A DNA stretch of 45,090 bases from Chryseobacterium sp. S0630 (GCF_024158915.1 NZ_JAMZGF010000043.1:1-45090); one strand, 5' to 3'; numbered from the stretch's first letter, positions 8,882-17,147 are shown. Made by a program: numbers and translations. Notes: generated by a model not told the origin, from the sequence alone.

Positions 8882-10369
8882 TTATCGGGTTTCTATCTCA
8901 ACAATCTTCTTCCCTTCCTTTCCCAGATAATGAAGCACAAGCTTTTCATAAACCTTATAGCCATCATCAATATTGGTGAAAATTACAACTCCTTTACCTG
9001 AATTAGGCAATAGGATAGCAATACATTGTGTGCCTTTATCAGCGCCACTGTGTGATAAAGCATAATCACCATTTCCAAGGTCATATATTTCGAATCCCAA
9101 TCCAAAATATTTATTCTCTTTTGTTTTGACCTGCTTTTTGATCATTTCCTGAAAAATTTCTGGTTTCAGATTTTTCCCTTTCATAACACTGATCATAAAA
9201 TTTCCGTACTCTTCTATCGTGGTATGAAGATCATCAGCGGCATTGGCTGTATTATTTTTTTCGATGAGGTAAGCTTCCCTTTTTTCATTATATCCTGTTA
9301 CAAATCTTGCTTCATCAGTGTTTTTATCCCAAATGTAACTGGTATCCTTCATTTTGAGAGGCTGGAAGATGAGTTCCTGTGCCAGCTGCTCCAACGTTTT
9401 CCCAAATTTCTTTTCCAGTGCTTTCCGAAGGTATTCAAAACCTTCTCCTGAGTATTGGTATTTGGTGCCGGGATCAAACTGAAAATTCAGCTTTTTATCT
9501 GTATTCATCCATCTCCAGTTCGGGAAACCTGTCTGGTGGCTCAGGATCATTCTGGTTGTTAATTTTTGATGCCTAGGATCGTTCGCAATATCAGGATCTA
9601 TCCAATAGGTATCAAGAGGTTCATCCAGTTTCCACTTGCCTAAACTTATCAGTCGTAAGGCTACCATTGCTGTAACAGGTTTGGTGAGTGAGGCTACATT
9701 AAATAAGGCATTATGAGGTGCTGAAATTCCTTTTTTTATTTCACCAAAAACTTTTACCTGCTGTAATTTTCCATCTTCGATAATTCCTAATCCAAGAGCA
9801 GGAATATTATTTTCTTTCAACCAGCTTTGCATAGACTGATCGTTATCAAACATGGTTTCACTATCGGTAGTCTGCTTCGGATGATGATTAAAACTCAATG
9901 AATTTTTAAGCTTCCACTCATTATTTTCCAGTATCCATAAATGGGTGAATTTTGCTTCTCCCACTAATTTCCCGGCTTGGCTTCCCATCTTTTCATAAAA
10001 CAGATGATCTCCGTTCTGAATGGCAGCATAGATCTTCCCATCTTTATACATGGGATAAACTTCTGTGCTTTTATCAACCAGTACTCTTTTTATCTGATAG
10101 GTTTCCGGGGATTTGCACAATCCGTTTTTAAAATCAATGATAAAGTTTTTCCTGTCCTCGAAACCTCCTTTATCATGATAAAATTCAAAGCTGTCACTCA
10201 ACAGATTTTCCATCTGCTGTATGTTGCAGGTATTATATCCCACAGAAAAAAACAGGCTGTCTTTCGACATAATGGTTTTATAAAGAGGATCTGTTTTTTC
10301 TGTTTGTGCGTGCATGATACTCATGAACAGCATAAAAAAAGGAAGGCTCAATCTTGAAAACTTTGTCAT
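8882..10369 (-). CDS. Exported serine hydrolase (class C beta-lactamase family) with N-terminal DUF4440-like domain
   Basis: The protein is 495 aa with a signal peptide (cleavage near MHA-QTEK). Residues about 30-165 look like a SnoaL/DUF4440 domain (ENLLSDSFEFYHDKGG ... FTHLWILENNEWKLKNS). Residues about 185-490 form a penicillin-binding-protein/class C beta-lactamase fold with SLTK (nucleophile Ser and general-base Lys), YSG as the second motif and HSG as the third. Such proteins are usually peptidases or esterases rather than true beta-lactamases. It lies alone on the minus strand, with a possible -7-like CTTTG region close to its start. The substrate cannot be assigned. Confidence 0.85.
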   Translation of the reverse strand: MTKFSRLSLPFFMLFMSIMHAQTEKTDPLYKTIMSKDSLFFSVGYNTCNIQQMENLLSDSFEFYHDKGGFEDRKNFIIDFKNGLCKSPETYQIKRVLVDKSTEVYPMYKDGKIYAAIQNGDHLFYEKMGSQAGKLVGEAKFTHLWILENNEWKLKNSLSFNHHPKQTTDSETMFDNDQSMQSWLKENNIPALGLGIIEDGKLQQVKVFGEIKKGISAPHNALFNVASLTKPVTAMVALRLISLGKWKLDEPLDTYWIDPDIANDPRHQKLTTRMILSHQTGFPNWRWMNTDKKLNFQFDPGTKYQYSGEGFEYLRKALEKKFGKTLEQLAQELIFQPLKMKDTSYIWDKNTDEARFVTGYNEKREAYLIEKNNTANAADDLHTTIEEYGNFMISVMKGKNLKPEIFQEMIKKQVKTKENKYFGLGFEIYDLGNGDYALSHSGADKGTQCIAILLPNSGKGVVIFTNIDDGYKVYEKLVLHYLGKEGKKIVEIETR

Positions 10370-10456
10370 TGTTATTTTTTTGACAAAGATTCAATTTCCT
10401 TTCGTTGTTCTGCTAAAAATGAACCCGACAAAAACCCGACAAAGCCATGACAGATT

Positions 10457-11029
10457 TTATATCATACTGAATTTCAGTCTAAAATAGAGTTTTTTATTCT
10501 TATCTATTTCGGCGGCATTGCGAAGGATAATAAACACATTGGAAAGCACAATAAGGATCATCAGGATCAGGGTAAACTGTTTTCCGAACTTTAAAAAGAT
10601 GCCGAGCATGAAGGTAATAGGTGCCATCACTGTCCAGATCATCTGAACAGAAATAATCTGTCTGGCCAGACTGTTTCTCTGCTTCATACTATGCATGAGA
10701 ATAAGCGGAACAAAAATGTTCAGTGGCGGTAAAAGGGTAAAGATGAGTGACGAAAGATTAATGATTTTAATGTATGAATAATTGATTGGAGCTTCCTCTT
10801 CTTTTACTTCTATTTCAACCTCATCTGTTTCTGAAATTATTTGTGGTTGATCCTGCTGCAATTCAATTTCTTCTATTTCCAGAGTCTGTGCCAGAGCTCT
10901 TAACGTATGCCCTTTAGGTTCTGTTCCGGATTCTATCCTTTGAATGGTTCTTACGGAAATCTTGGATTGTTCTGACAGCTCTTCCTGGGTCAGATTTTTT
11001 TGTTCTCTTATGGCTTTTAGCTTGGACAT
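10457..11029 (-). CDS. Membrane-anchored XRE-family regulator
   Basis: This 190-aa protein has an N-terminal helix-turn-helix at about residues 3-57 (REQKNLTQEELSEQSKISV, TIQRIESGTEPKGHTLRALA), an acidic linker rich in Glu, and three or four membrane helices from about residue 85 onward, resembling a DUF4870-type tail. It may sense membrane state and regulate nearby genes, but no target operator is visible. It lies between the serine hydrolase (same strand) and the divergent CPBP protease gene. Confidence 0.8.
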   Translation of the reverse strand: MSKLKAIREQKNLTQEELSEQSKISVRTIQRIESGTEPKGHTLRALAQTLEIEEIELQQDQPQIISETDEVEIEVKEEEAPINYSYIKIINLSSLIFTLLPPLNIFVPLILMHSMKQRNSLARQIISVQMIWTVMAPITFMLGIFLKFGKQFTLILMILIVLSNVFIILRNAAEIDKNKKLYFRLKFSMI

Positions 11030-11204
11030 CGTTTGGGATATTCTGAAAAAAATGTTTTGGCTAATTTACAGTTTTCCTTATTAAATTTTTTTCTTACCTC
11101 CATTGATGTTTAAATTATTATTCATATAAAAAATAAGTGTATTTTTATTTAAAAATAACTTTCTATTTGTCAGTCATTTACAAACATCAACACCCAATCA
11201 GTTT

Positions 11205-12086
11205 ATGGAAAATACGATATCCAAATCCGAAATCAGGAAGAATATTGCTACTTATCTGATTCTTACCCTGCTTTTCTGTCTTCCGGTCTATTATATGTGT
11301 ATCCGTACAGGAAAACTTGGCGGCGGAATGATCTCTTATGCAACAATTGTCATGTGGTGTCCTGCTATTGCTGCATTTCTTACCTGTCGTATCCGGAATA
11401 TCCCGATTTCATCTCTGGGATGGAAATGGGGACTGACAAAGTACCAGATCATGGCGTATTGCATTCCTATTCTTTACAGTTTAGTTCCTTACCTCATCAT
11501 CTGGATCAGTGGAGCCGGTGGTTTTTATAATCATGAATTTGTCGCAGAAATTGGCAAAGGAATGGGCTGGAACCTTTCAGATGGTCTCACAATCATTCTT
11601 TATGTTATTCTGATGAGTAGTTTTGGTATGGTACGATCAGTAGGCTCTGCATTAGGGGAAGAAATAGGCTGGCGTGGTCTTCTGACTCCTCAGCTGGCCA
11701 AAATGAATTCTTATACCGCTACTTCCCTTTGGATGGGTGTGATCTGGTCGATCTACCATTATCCTCTCCTTCTTTTTTCCAATTATAATACAGGTGGGCC
11801 TAAATGGCTGGCTCTTCTATGTTTTACGGTTATGATATTTGCAGCCTGTTTTATTTTCACTTGGTTAAGATTAAAATCCGGGAGTTTATGGACAGGCGTT
11901 ATTTTACATGCCAGTCATAACCTTTTTATACAGTCTATTTTTACTCCTCTCACTGTAGATACGGGAAATACCAATTATTATATTGATGAGTTTGGTATTG
12001 CTCTGCCTATTGCAACAGCTGTTGTGGCTTATTTCTTCTGGAGGAAGAGGAAAGAACTGGATGAGGATCGTCTACTTTCAGCATAA
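11205..12086 (+). CDS. CPBP-family (CAAX-like) intramembrane metalloprotease
   Basis: The 293-aa polytopic membrane protein has the family signatures GEEIGWRGLL (paired Glu and Arg, residues about 156-165), WSIYHYP with a metal-ligand His, and LHASHN near the C-terminus. About eight hydrophobic segments are present. Such proteins cleave substrates within the membrane or act in bacteriocin self-immunity and signalling; the substrate is unknown here. It is monocistronic and ends at the hairpin at 12097-12132. Confidence 0.87.
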   Translation: MENTISKSEIRKNIATYLILTLLFCLPVYYMCIRTGKLGGGMISYATIVMWCPAIAAFLTCRIRNIPISSLGWKWGLTKYQIMAYCIPILYSLVPYLIIWISGAGGFYNHEFVAEIGKGMGWNLSDGLTIILYVILMSSFGMVRSVGSALGEEIGWRGLLTPQLAKMNSYTATSLWMGVIWSIYHYPLLLFSNYNTGGPKWLALLCFTVMIFAACFIFTWLRLKSGSLWTGVILHASHNLFIQSIFTPLTVDTGNTNYYIDEFGIALPIATAVVAYFFWRKRKELDEDRLLSA

Positions 12087-12096
12087 TCTGTTTATT

Positions 12097-12132
12097 AAAA
12101 AGACAGCCTTTTATTGAAAGGACTGTCTTTTT
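12097..12132. terminator. Bidirectional rho-independent terminator
   Basis: The outer stem AAAAAGACAG / CTGTCTTTTT (10 bp) continues into CCTT / AAGG with a one-base bulge. It lies between the convergent protease gene and the 359-aa gene. Confidence 0.8.
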
Positions 12133-12156
12133 ACTATATTCTTAATTTTGAAAAAT

Positions 12157-13236
12157 CTATTCCGGAGCAATTACTTCAATAAGCCGTATTCTGCTGAGCA
12201 GATCCTGAAATATTTCCTGAGTATCTCCGCTCTCACCTAGCGAAATACTTAATCCCTCTCCTTCCTTATCTTCATTTTTAAGGCCTATTCTGCCTGCTTT
12301 TTGGCCTTCACTGTTACTTATTTCTTCAAACGGTATTTCGTTATCTTCAAACCATGATTTAATTTTTGCTACCGCAGAATTACTATTCTTTGATGTTCTT
12401 TGTAAAACTAACTGGTCCGGCTTTCCAAAGAATCCTTTAGCATTTTTATTCAATACAAACTGCACGAGAAATTTAAACTGATGCCTGTCAGGTCTCGCAT
12501 ACCATCTGGCCTGGCTGTATCCACCCAAATGGTGACGAACAGGTATCTCGTTCGGTATATTATCGTTGGCAAATACCTTTGTATTCATTATTTCATGATG
12601 GAAAGTAAGATCAGTTTTAATATTTCCACCTTCTGCCCTATATTTTTCAGCCCATTCACTTATTCCTTTAAACTCTGTTTCTCCCATTGTTCTGTAGAAT
12701 GTCATCGTCTGGAGATCAGGGCTGCCTTCTGTTCCATTTCTCAATAAACTAAGTCTTTGTCTCATAAATTCTTTACTTTTACTTCCGTTATCCCATCTTC
12801 TTTCATGAAATTTTTTGATAAAAAACAATTGCTGCAGATCCCGATATACAGAAGATGTAATAACCTGGGTATTCATGATGATATTAACTTCATACCTTTC
12901 CTTTTCGCTGACATCCCCATAATTTTTTTTTCTTTCATTTTCATATTTGTCACTTTCCCACTGATCATGGTTGAATTTATAGTCTCCTTCAGATAAATAA
13001 TCTGCATTATAAATGTCAAGTACCTGAATGATATCTTTTATATCTCCTCCCATCAGCTCCAGGGTTTCCAGCATCTTTCTTTCGTTTTCCCTGCTGTTTA
13101 TAAAGTAGGTATTGAAGACCTCCTGCACAGTCATTGCTTTTATCTTTCCGTTTTTCAGCCTGATTCCTATCTTAGCTTTGTTATTTGTTCCTTTTGCACT
13201 GAAAAACAAATTGTTGTATTTTCCTATAATGCTCAT
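12157..13236 (-). CDS. Unrecognised 359-aa protein next to the Reb locus
   Basis: I do not recognise this family. It is soluble-looking, rich in charged residues, with no signal peptide or membrane helix. There is a long helical middle part (residues about 45-165) and a basic/aromatic stretch HHLGGYSQARWYARPDRHQF around residues 233-252. The C-terminal region looks alpha/beta. It is transcribed divergently from the R-body genes across a 386-base spacer, so it could be part of that locus or an unrelated neighbour. It converges on the protease gene at the shared terminator. Confidence 0.65.
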   Translation of the reverse strand: MSIIGKYNNLFFSAKGTNNKAKIGIRLKNGKIKAMTVQEVFNTYFINSRENERKMLETLELMGGDIKDIIQVLDIYNADYLSEGDYKFNHDQWESDKYENERKKNYGDVSEKERYEVNIIMNTQVITSSVYRDLQQLFFIKKFHERRWDNGSKSKEFMRQRLSLLRNGTEGSPDLQTMTFYRTMGETEFKGISEWAEKYRAEGGNIKTDLTFHHEIMNTKVFANDNIPNEIPVRHHLGGYSQARWYARPDRHQFKFLVQFVLNKNAKGFFGKPDQLVLQRTSKNSNSAVAKIKSWFEDNEIPFEEISNSEGQKAGRIGLKNEDKEGEGLSISLGESGDTQEIFQDLLSRIRLIEVIAPE

Positions 13237-13622
13237 AATCGTTTTATTTAAGGTTATTTATTTGATTTCTGAAATTTTTCTCTATTCTGACTTCCAGAGT
13301 TTTTATCCATATTAATAACACAAATTTCTGCGGAAACATTCTGACTCGTTAAAGGGGAAAAACCCATTTTCAGAAATTCAGGGTTTACCCGTATTCACAG
13401 ATGATGTATTTGTGTATTTAATTAAGTAAACTTTCATATATAGCAAAGACTCATGCTTAAAATTTCACTCATAGGAGAATTCCCTTATTTTTTAAAATTC
13501 CGTTTTTTCCCTTAATGAAGATTTATTTTGTTTGATGAAATTTGTATCAGACAAAAGAGATCAACAATCTCATAGTCAACATTAGATTTTAAAAAAAAAT
13601 AGTAACCCATTAAAACCAGAAT
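13237..13622. other. Divergent regulatory spacer upstream of the R-body genes
   Basis: This is 386 bases of very AT-rich DNA between two divergent genes. It contains homopolymer T and A runs (for example 13590-13599) and a short palindrome-rich section around 13345-13395 (GGGGAAAAACCC, and CAGAAATT facing AATTTCTG). No ORF is supported. No perfect TAnnTTTG was found; GAAATTTG at about 13538 is one mismatch away. Confidence 0.4.
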
Positions 13623-13838
13623 ATGGCAGAAACAGTAAACACCCAGACTACAGATGCAGTAACGCAGACTAACGTTACGGTACTTGGTGAGTCTCCCGCA
13701 CAGGCTATGAGTATGCTTTACCAGATGGCCACGCATGCCAGTGGAATTTCCATTCAGAATTCTGTGACAAACCAGCAGAACTTGAACCAGCTCAACCCTG
13801 CGATTGTTGCAGATGCCATTAAAATTTTAAAAGGATAA
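13623..13838 (+). CDS. Short RebB-like (R-body) protein, 71 aa
   Basis: This is a RebB/killing-trait type protein, the structural family of R-bodies, which are coiled protein ribbons. It shares the order TDAVTQTNVTVLGESPAQAM, LYQMATHASGI and QNQQN-like repeats with the five later copies, and ends VADAIKILKG like their VADAVSIAKIL. It lacks about 14 residues (the ATTQG...IYSLDT segment) present in the 85-aa copies, so it may be a minor subunit or an initiator. No Cys and no signal peptide are present. It is first in the run of plus-strand genes, 17 bases before the next. Confidence 0.8.
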   Translation: MAETVNTQTTDAVTQTNVTVLGESPAQAMSMLYQMATHASGISIQNSVTNQQNLNQLNPAIVADAIKILKG

Positions 13839-13855
13839 TTTAAAACCTTACCATC

Positions 13856-14371
13856 ATGAGTGAAAACAACAGTGAAACCCAACAATCCCAGGCAGCCAAT
13901 GCTACCACTCCGGCGGAGAAAGCTGTAGTATTTGTGAACAGTGAGGTATTGGCACCGCCTAAAGCTTCTCCAATGACCGGAGTAACCAAAGTAATGATAG
14001 AACAGTCTACAGGAATGATGGTTCAGGATTTACAGTCTTTCTTAAAAGGATTTGAGCAGGTAGGTTTGATTGCCCTGAGCAGGCTGGCCAATAATCTCCT
14101 GACCTACGGAACGACTTTCGGGCCGGCTCCGGGCAGTAAAGAAACCTCTGTTCAGATGGCAGAAAACATTCAAGGTCAGGATGCAGGAAAAGGCAATGAG
14201 ATGATGAAAGACTTATTCAAAATGGTAAGTGATTATGCTGAAGTAAAGGCTAAGATTTCCAATACTATTTATAATGTCAATACGCTTCCTGTTTCAGAAG
14301 CCCTTCCTTCTCCCCCATCTTACACGGAAGTTTCTCCTGAAAATGAAGAATTTGAAAAAAAAAACGAGTAG
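13856..14371 (+). CDS. R-body-locus accessory protein, 171 aa, with slippery 3' end
   Basis: I do not recognise the family. It has a Gln/Ala/Thr-rich N-terminus, a central hydrophobic-amphipathic stretch (about residues 42-85: VTKVMIEQSTGMMVQDLQSF, GLIALSRLANNLL) and a Pro/Glu-rich tail. It lies between RebB-like genes in the same direction and so is probably functionally tied to R-body assembly or release. Its last codons run gaa aaa aaa aac gag tag, a -1 frameshift site. A -1 shift would replace the last residue or two and add 77 residues, giving a protein of about 247 aa. Codon use is like its neighbours. Confidence 0.7.
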   Translation: MSENNSETQQSQAANATTPAEKAVVFVNSEVLAPPKASPMTGVTKVMIEQSTGMMVQDLQSFLKGFEQVGLIALSRLANNLLTYGTTFGPAPGSKETSVQMAENIQGQDAGKGNEMMKDLFKMVSDYAEVKAKISNTIYNVNTLPVSEALPSPPSYTEVSPENEEFEKKNE

Positions 14372-14384
14372 ATCCGGTTCCGGA
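14359..14384 (+). promoter_or_regulatory. Candidate -1 ribosomal frameshift (or transcript slippage) site
   Basis: Positions 14355-14364 are ten As, followed by C. In the reading frame of the 171-aa gene this forms the heptamer A AAA AAC (14359-14365), exactly in X XXY YYZ phase and four bases from the TAG at 14369. A GC-rich dyad TCCGGTTCCGGA (14373-14384) begins 7 bases downstream, a usual spacing for a stimulator, although the stem is short. The -1 frame is open from 14365 to 14598. An A10 run can also cause RNA polymerase slippage. Confidence 0.5.
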
Positions 14385-14409
14385 AGAAGTCTCATCAGAA
14401 AAAGAAGGT

Positions 14410-14598
14410 ATGAGAAAAAGCTTTATAACGGCTGATCATGGGGGAAAATTAGTATTAAAGTCGGTTAAACTGACACAGCCACTCGTAAAACCAGAGATTA
14501 AAGAAGCGGTAATTTCTTCTATAGAAACGGAAGTTAATCCCAAGAAAAAAACAATAATAGCCCAACTCATTGAAAAAATTAAAATAAATAAGAGATGA
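14410..14598 (+). CDS. Basic 62-aa ORF, probably the -1-frame extension of the 171-aa gene
   Basis: Read from its own ATG this is a 62-aa Lys-rich peptide (ADHGGKLVLKSVKL ... KKKTIIAQLIEKIKINKR). The frame is open further upstream to 14365, encoding RVDPVPEEVSSEKEG, right at the slippery heptamer of the preceding gene. Its stop overlaps the start of the 276-aa gene as ATGA (14595-14598), typical of translational coupling, which argues that this frame is translated. It may be made only as a fusion, as a separate peptide, or both. No known domain is seen. Confidence 0.55.
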   Translation: MRKSFITADHGGKLVLKSVKLTQPLVKPEIKEAVISSIETEVNPKKKTIIAQLIEKIKINKR

Positions 14599-15425
14599 AT
14601 TACTCCTCAGCAACCAAACCTGCCAAGATTTTAAACCTGGAAAGTTTAAATGATTTGAATGAAAGACTTTATCTGACCAGAAGCAATGATATTCTTTATC
14701 CGAATCCCAAAAGTGCAGATACCAAAAAGAATGATCCTCATGCGGAACGTTTTGTATTTAATCTTCAGACATCGGATATTAATGTTCAGCCTTCCATAAG
14801 ACTGGTGAACTGTGTCAACAGATTAGGAAAAAGATACAATCATTTTCAGTGTTTTGTGGTAGAACCTAAGGATCAATCAACGGGAATAGCCGTGATTATG
14901 GTCAAACTGGATGATCCGAAAGCCTTTTACTGTAATGTGAGAATTTTACCTCTCAGCACTTTAGGTGAAGTGGCTTCTCCCGAATTGGATTCAAAGCTTC
15001 TTACCATCAATCTTGAAAAATCAAAATGTATACTCAAAACCGATATTACGATTACACCATCTAATACAGGGGAAGCACAGTATTCGGTACATGATGTGGA
15101 TGTATCAGCTATTTCGGAACTGGTAAGCCAGAATGAAATCATAGAATTAAAAAGAGAACTGGAGTTTCAGGCCTCGAAACTGATTGCCCATTATTTTCAG
15201 GAAATCCTGAGTATTATCGTACACGAAACAACTCTAAATAACGGTACACCTCCCGTGATTCCGGATGATTACATCCTAACGCTTCCTCCTAACCAACTTA
15301 AAGAAATGTTATCGGCCAGTGCCATCTCAGCCTGTATTGCCCTGGAGATTACCGGATATAATGTAGTGAAAGAAATCAACCGTGACTGGAGATCTGCTGC
15401 TGCATTTATTAATTATCTGCTGTAA
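14595..15425 (+). CDS. Unrecognised 276-aa R-body-locus protein
   Basis: No family recognised. It is soluble-looking with no signal or membrane helix. The first 170 residues look alpha/beta (VQPSIRLVNCVNRLGKRYNH, FQCFVVEPKD). A more helical C-terminal third follows (KRELEFQASKLIAHYFQEIL, LSASAISACIALEITGYNVV). It overlaps the previous stop by four bases (ATGA) and precedes the coiled-coil gene by 35 bases, so it belongs to the same transcription unit. An assembly factor, scaffold or cargo of the R-body are possible but unproven. Confidence 0.7.
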   Translation: MNYSSATKPAKILNLESLNDLNERLYLTRSNDILYPNPKSADTKKNDPHAERFVFNLQTSDINVQPSIRLVNCVNRLGKRYNHFQCFVVEPKDQSTGIAVIMVKLDDPKAFYCNVRILPLSTLGEVASPELDSKLLTINLEKSKCILKTDITITPSNTGEAQYSVHDVDVSAISELVSQNEIIELKRELEFQASKLIAHYFQEILSIIVHETTLNNGTPPVIPDDYILTLPPNQLKEMLSASAISACIALEITGYNVVKEINRDWRSAAAFINYLL

Positions 15426-15460
15426 TAAATAGATATTCTTATCTCATAAAAATACAACTT

Positions 15461-15844
15461 ATGCACAGAAAAAACCGTAAGAAAACTCCCACTCCCAGGC
15501 CGCCTGTGCCTGTGACAGAACCTGAAATGGTTGAAAAAGAAATCATGCCTTTTGTTTTAAGACATGAAGACGAAATCATTACTTATATCAAGGAAAAAGC
15601 CATCAAAGAGACTATGAAGTCACTGGCTCCTCTTCTTGAAAAACTGGAAGAAGCCGTAAAACAGCATGAAGCAGCTCCTGTTCCTGTGGTCACTCCTCCA
15701 CCGCCTGAAACTCCTGTAATGAATTATGAAGAACAGCTTAAAAAACTACAGGAAGCCTCAACAGCAAAGGTAAAAGAGAAAGAGCTTAAAATAATGGAGC
15801 GAATGAATAAGCTGAATACAAGATTAGGCAACATCCAAACTTAG
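15461..15844 (+). CDS. Pro-rich coiled-coil protein, 127 aa, R-body locus
   Basis: No family recognised. It has a basic Pro-rich head (KKTPTPRPPVPVTEP), a helical middle (about residues 25-70), a Pro-rich hinge (PVPVVTPPPPETPV, about 73-86) and a C-terminal coiled-coil (NYEEQLKKLQEASTAKVKEK, IMERMNKLNTRLG). Being flexible and coiled-coil, it may be a structural or linker component. It starts 35 bases after the 276-aa gene and ends 14 bases before the 77-aa RebB-like gene. Confidence 0.7.
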   Translation: MHRKNRKKTPTPRPPVPVTEPEMVEKEIMPFVLRHEDEIITYIKEKAIKETMKSLAPLLEKLEEAVKQHEAAPVPVVTPPPPETPVMNYEEQLKKLQEASTAKVKEKELKIMERMNKLNTRLGNIQT

Positions 15845-15858
15845 AACCACCAAAATCA

Positions 15859-16092
15859 ATGAATATGAACGAAATTGATACAATCGTTACAGGAATGTCT
15901 ACCGCTGTACCTCAGGCTATTTCCGCACAGGTAAGCGCACACTCCACCGGACAGATGCAGATCAATTCTGCATTGAACCAACAACGGAATGCCATAACCG
16001 GCATCAGCCATTATGTAATGGGATTAAAAAAAATGAGTCCAAAAAATATAAAGCTCAAACAAATGGAGGCCATTAAAAAAGAACGTTTTTAA
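15859..16092 (+). CDS. Divergent RebB-like protein, 77 aa
   Basis: The core STAVPQAISAQVSAHSTGQM plus NSALNQQRNAITGIS aligns by eye with YQSAAHSTGIMFENAVNTQN of the RebB copies, suggesting a distant RebB relative. The C-terminus is instead basic (KKMSPKNIKLKQMEAIKKERF). There are two nearby Met codons (15859 and 15865). It is the last gene of the accessory block before a 461-base gap. Confidence 0.65.
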   Translation: MNMNEIDTIVTGMSTAVPQAISAQVSAHSTGQMQINSALNQQRNAITGISHYVMGLKKMSPKNIKLKQMEAIKKERF

Positions 16093-16553
16093 TCCAGGTC
16101 TTTAAAAACTACGGATGCGGTTTATTTCCCTGCAAAGATGAAATCCGGTGCCCTCAGCATAATACAATCAGGTCAACATTTATTTTCGCACCGCTTTCAG
16201 ATACTGTTAATGTCCAAAAGCAATCATTCAGAATCCGTCTTTAGCCCAAAGGAATCCGGCATTGCCAGTATACCTGCAGCAGGAATTTATTTTTGAGACA
16301 GATATTAAAAATAAAGACCGCATCCTTTTACAAAAAAATAGGGTTTAAACTCGCGCAGATTTTACAGATAGGGTTTCAACCATTGTATTCAGAGCCACCC
16401 TTCAGATCCAATTTATTCATAACCTGTTAATACCAATGCTTTTGAAGTCTATTCATCTGCAGGATCTGTGGTGAGTTTAAAACTCCAACATAAAACTAGT
16501 TTACCTCAATAATTTATTAACCGAGATCAGATCTCAAAAAAACAACTACAATT
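16093..16553. other. Long untranslated spacer before the RebB array
   Basis: No ORF is supported in these 461 bases. GGATGCGGT (16113-16121) is repeated inverted as ACCGCATCC (16317-16325), bounding about 200 bases. A second imperfect inverted repeat pairs 16341-16366 (TTTAAACTCGCGCAGAT) with 16460-16486 (ATCTGTGGTGAGTTTAAA). The latter resembles dispersed intergenic repeats. The promoter of the array presumably lies after about 16490; TAGTTTAC near 16497 is only a poor -7 match. Confidence 0.45.
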
Positions 16554-16811
16554 ATGCCAGTTAATGAACAAATCACAGACGCAGTAACGCAATCGAACGT
16601 AAAAGTAGTAGGAGAATCTCCTGCAATGGCTTTGGCCAACGTGTATCAATCTGCAGCACATTCTACAGGAATCATGTTTGAAAATGCGGTAAATACGCAA
16701 AATCAACAGAACATTTTAGGCCAGGCAGCGACCACTCAGGGAATCCTGCAGATCTATAGCCTGGATACTGTAGCAGACGCAGTTTCTATTGCGAAGATCC
16801 TTAAGCCTTAA
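16554..16811 (+). CDS. RebB-type R-body structural protein, copy 1
   Basis: This 85-aa protein of the RebB (killing trait) family is expected to polymerise into an R-body ribbon in the cytoplasm. Family blocks are ITDAVTQSNVKVVGESPAMA, YQSAAHSTGI, NAVNTQNQQNI, QAATTQG and IYSLDTVADA. It has no Cys, no signal peptide and a largely amphipathic helical sequence. It is a G-type copy (VVGES, NILGQ), closest to copy 5. A hairpin with T-run follows at 16844. Confidence 0.9.
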   Translation: MPVNEQITDAVTQSNVKVVGESPAMALANVYQSAAHSTGIMFENAVNTQNQQNILGQAATTQGILQIYSLDTVADAVSIAKILKP

Positions 16812-16843
16812 TTTTTAAGCTATTTGATCAAAGCAATTGACCT

Positions 16844-16867
16844 CAACCGGAAAGCCCGGTTGTTTTT
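16844..16867 (+). terminator. Intergenic terminator-like hairpin, RebB copies 1/2
   Basis: A 7-bp stem CAACCGG / CCGGTTG with loop AAAGC is followed by TTTTT. It lies 32 bases after the copy 1 stop and 22 bases before the copy 2 start, so it may partially terminate or protect transcript ends. Confidence 0.7.
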
Positions 16868-16889
16868 AACCTAATAAACCTTACTCATT

Positions 16890-17147
16890 ATGCCAGTTAA
16901 TGAACAAATCACAGACGCGGTAACGCAGTCTAACGTAAAAGTAGTAGCAGAATCTCCTGCCATGGCGTTAAGTAATGTGTATCAATCTGCTGCACATTCT
17001 ACAGGAATTATGTTTGAAAATGCAACGAACGCTCAGAATCAACATAATATTGTTACCCAGGCAGCCACTACTCAGGGTGTGACCCAAATCTACAGTAAAG
17101 ATACCATCGCTGATGCGCTTTCTATTGCTAAAATTCTTAAACCTTAA
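16890..17147 (+). CDS. RebB-type R-body structural protein, copy 2
   Basis: This 85-aa paralogue is an A-type copy: VVAES in place of VVGES, ALSN for ALAN, and NIVTQ for NILGQ. It is the most divergent of the five, with NATNAQNQHN and YSKDTIADALS carrying extra substitutions including a Lys in the otherwise conserved YSLDT. The start has the same MPVNEQITDAV as the other copies. Confidence 0.9.
   Translation: MPVNEQITDAVTQSNVKVVAESPAMALSNVYQSAAHSTGIMFENATNAQNQHNIVTQAATTQGVTQIYSKDTIADALSIAKILKP

Noticed and set aside
8882..10369. Antibiotic-resistance beta-lactamase
   Set aside because: SLTK, YSG and HSG place it in the broad serine-hydrolase family, but the N-terminal domain and overall sequence do not match known resistance enzymes.
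13512..13736. Minus-strand ORF of 74 codons overlapping the first RebB-like gene
   Set aside because: It is a shadow of the plus-strand gene, with no family resemblance and no plausible initiation context.
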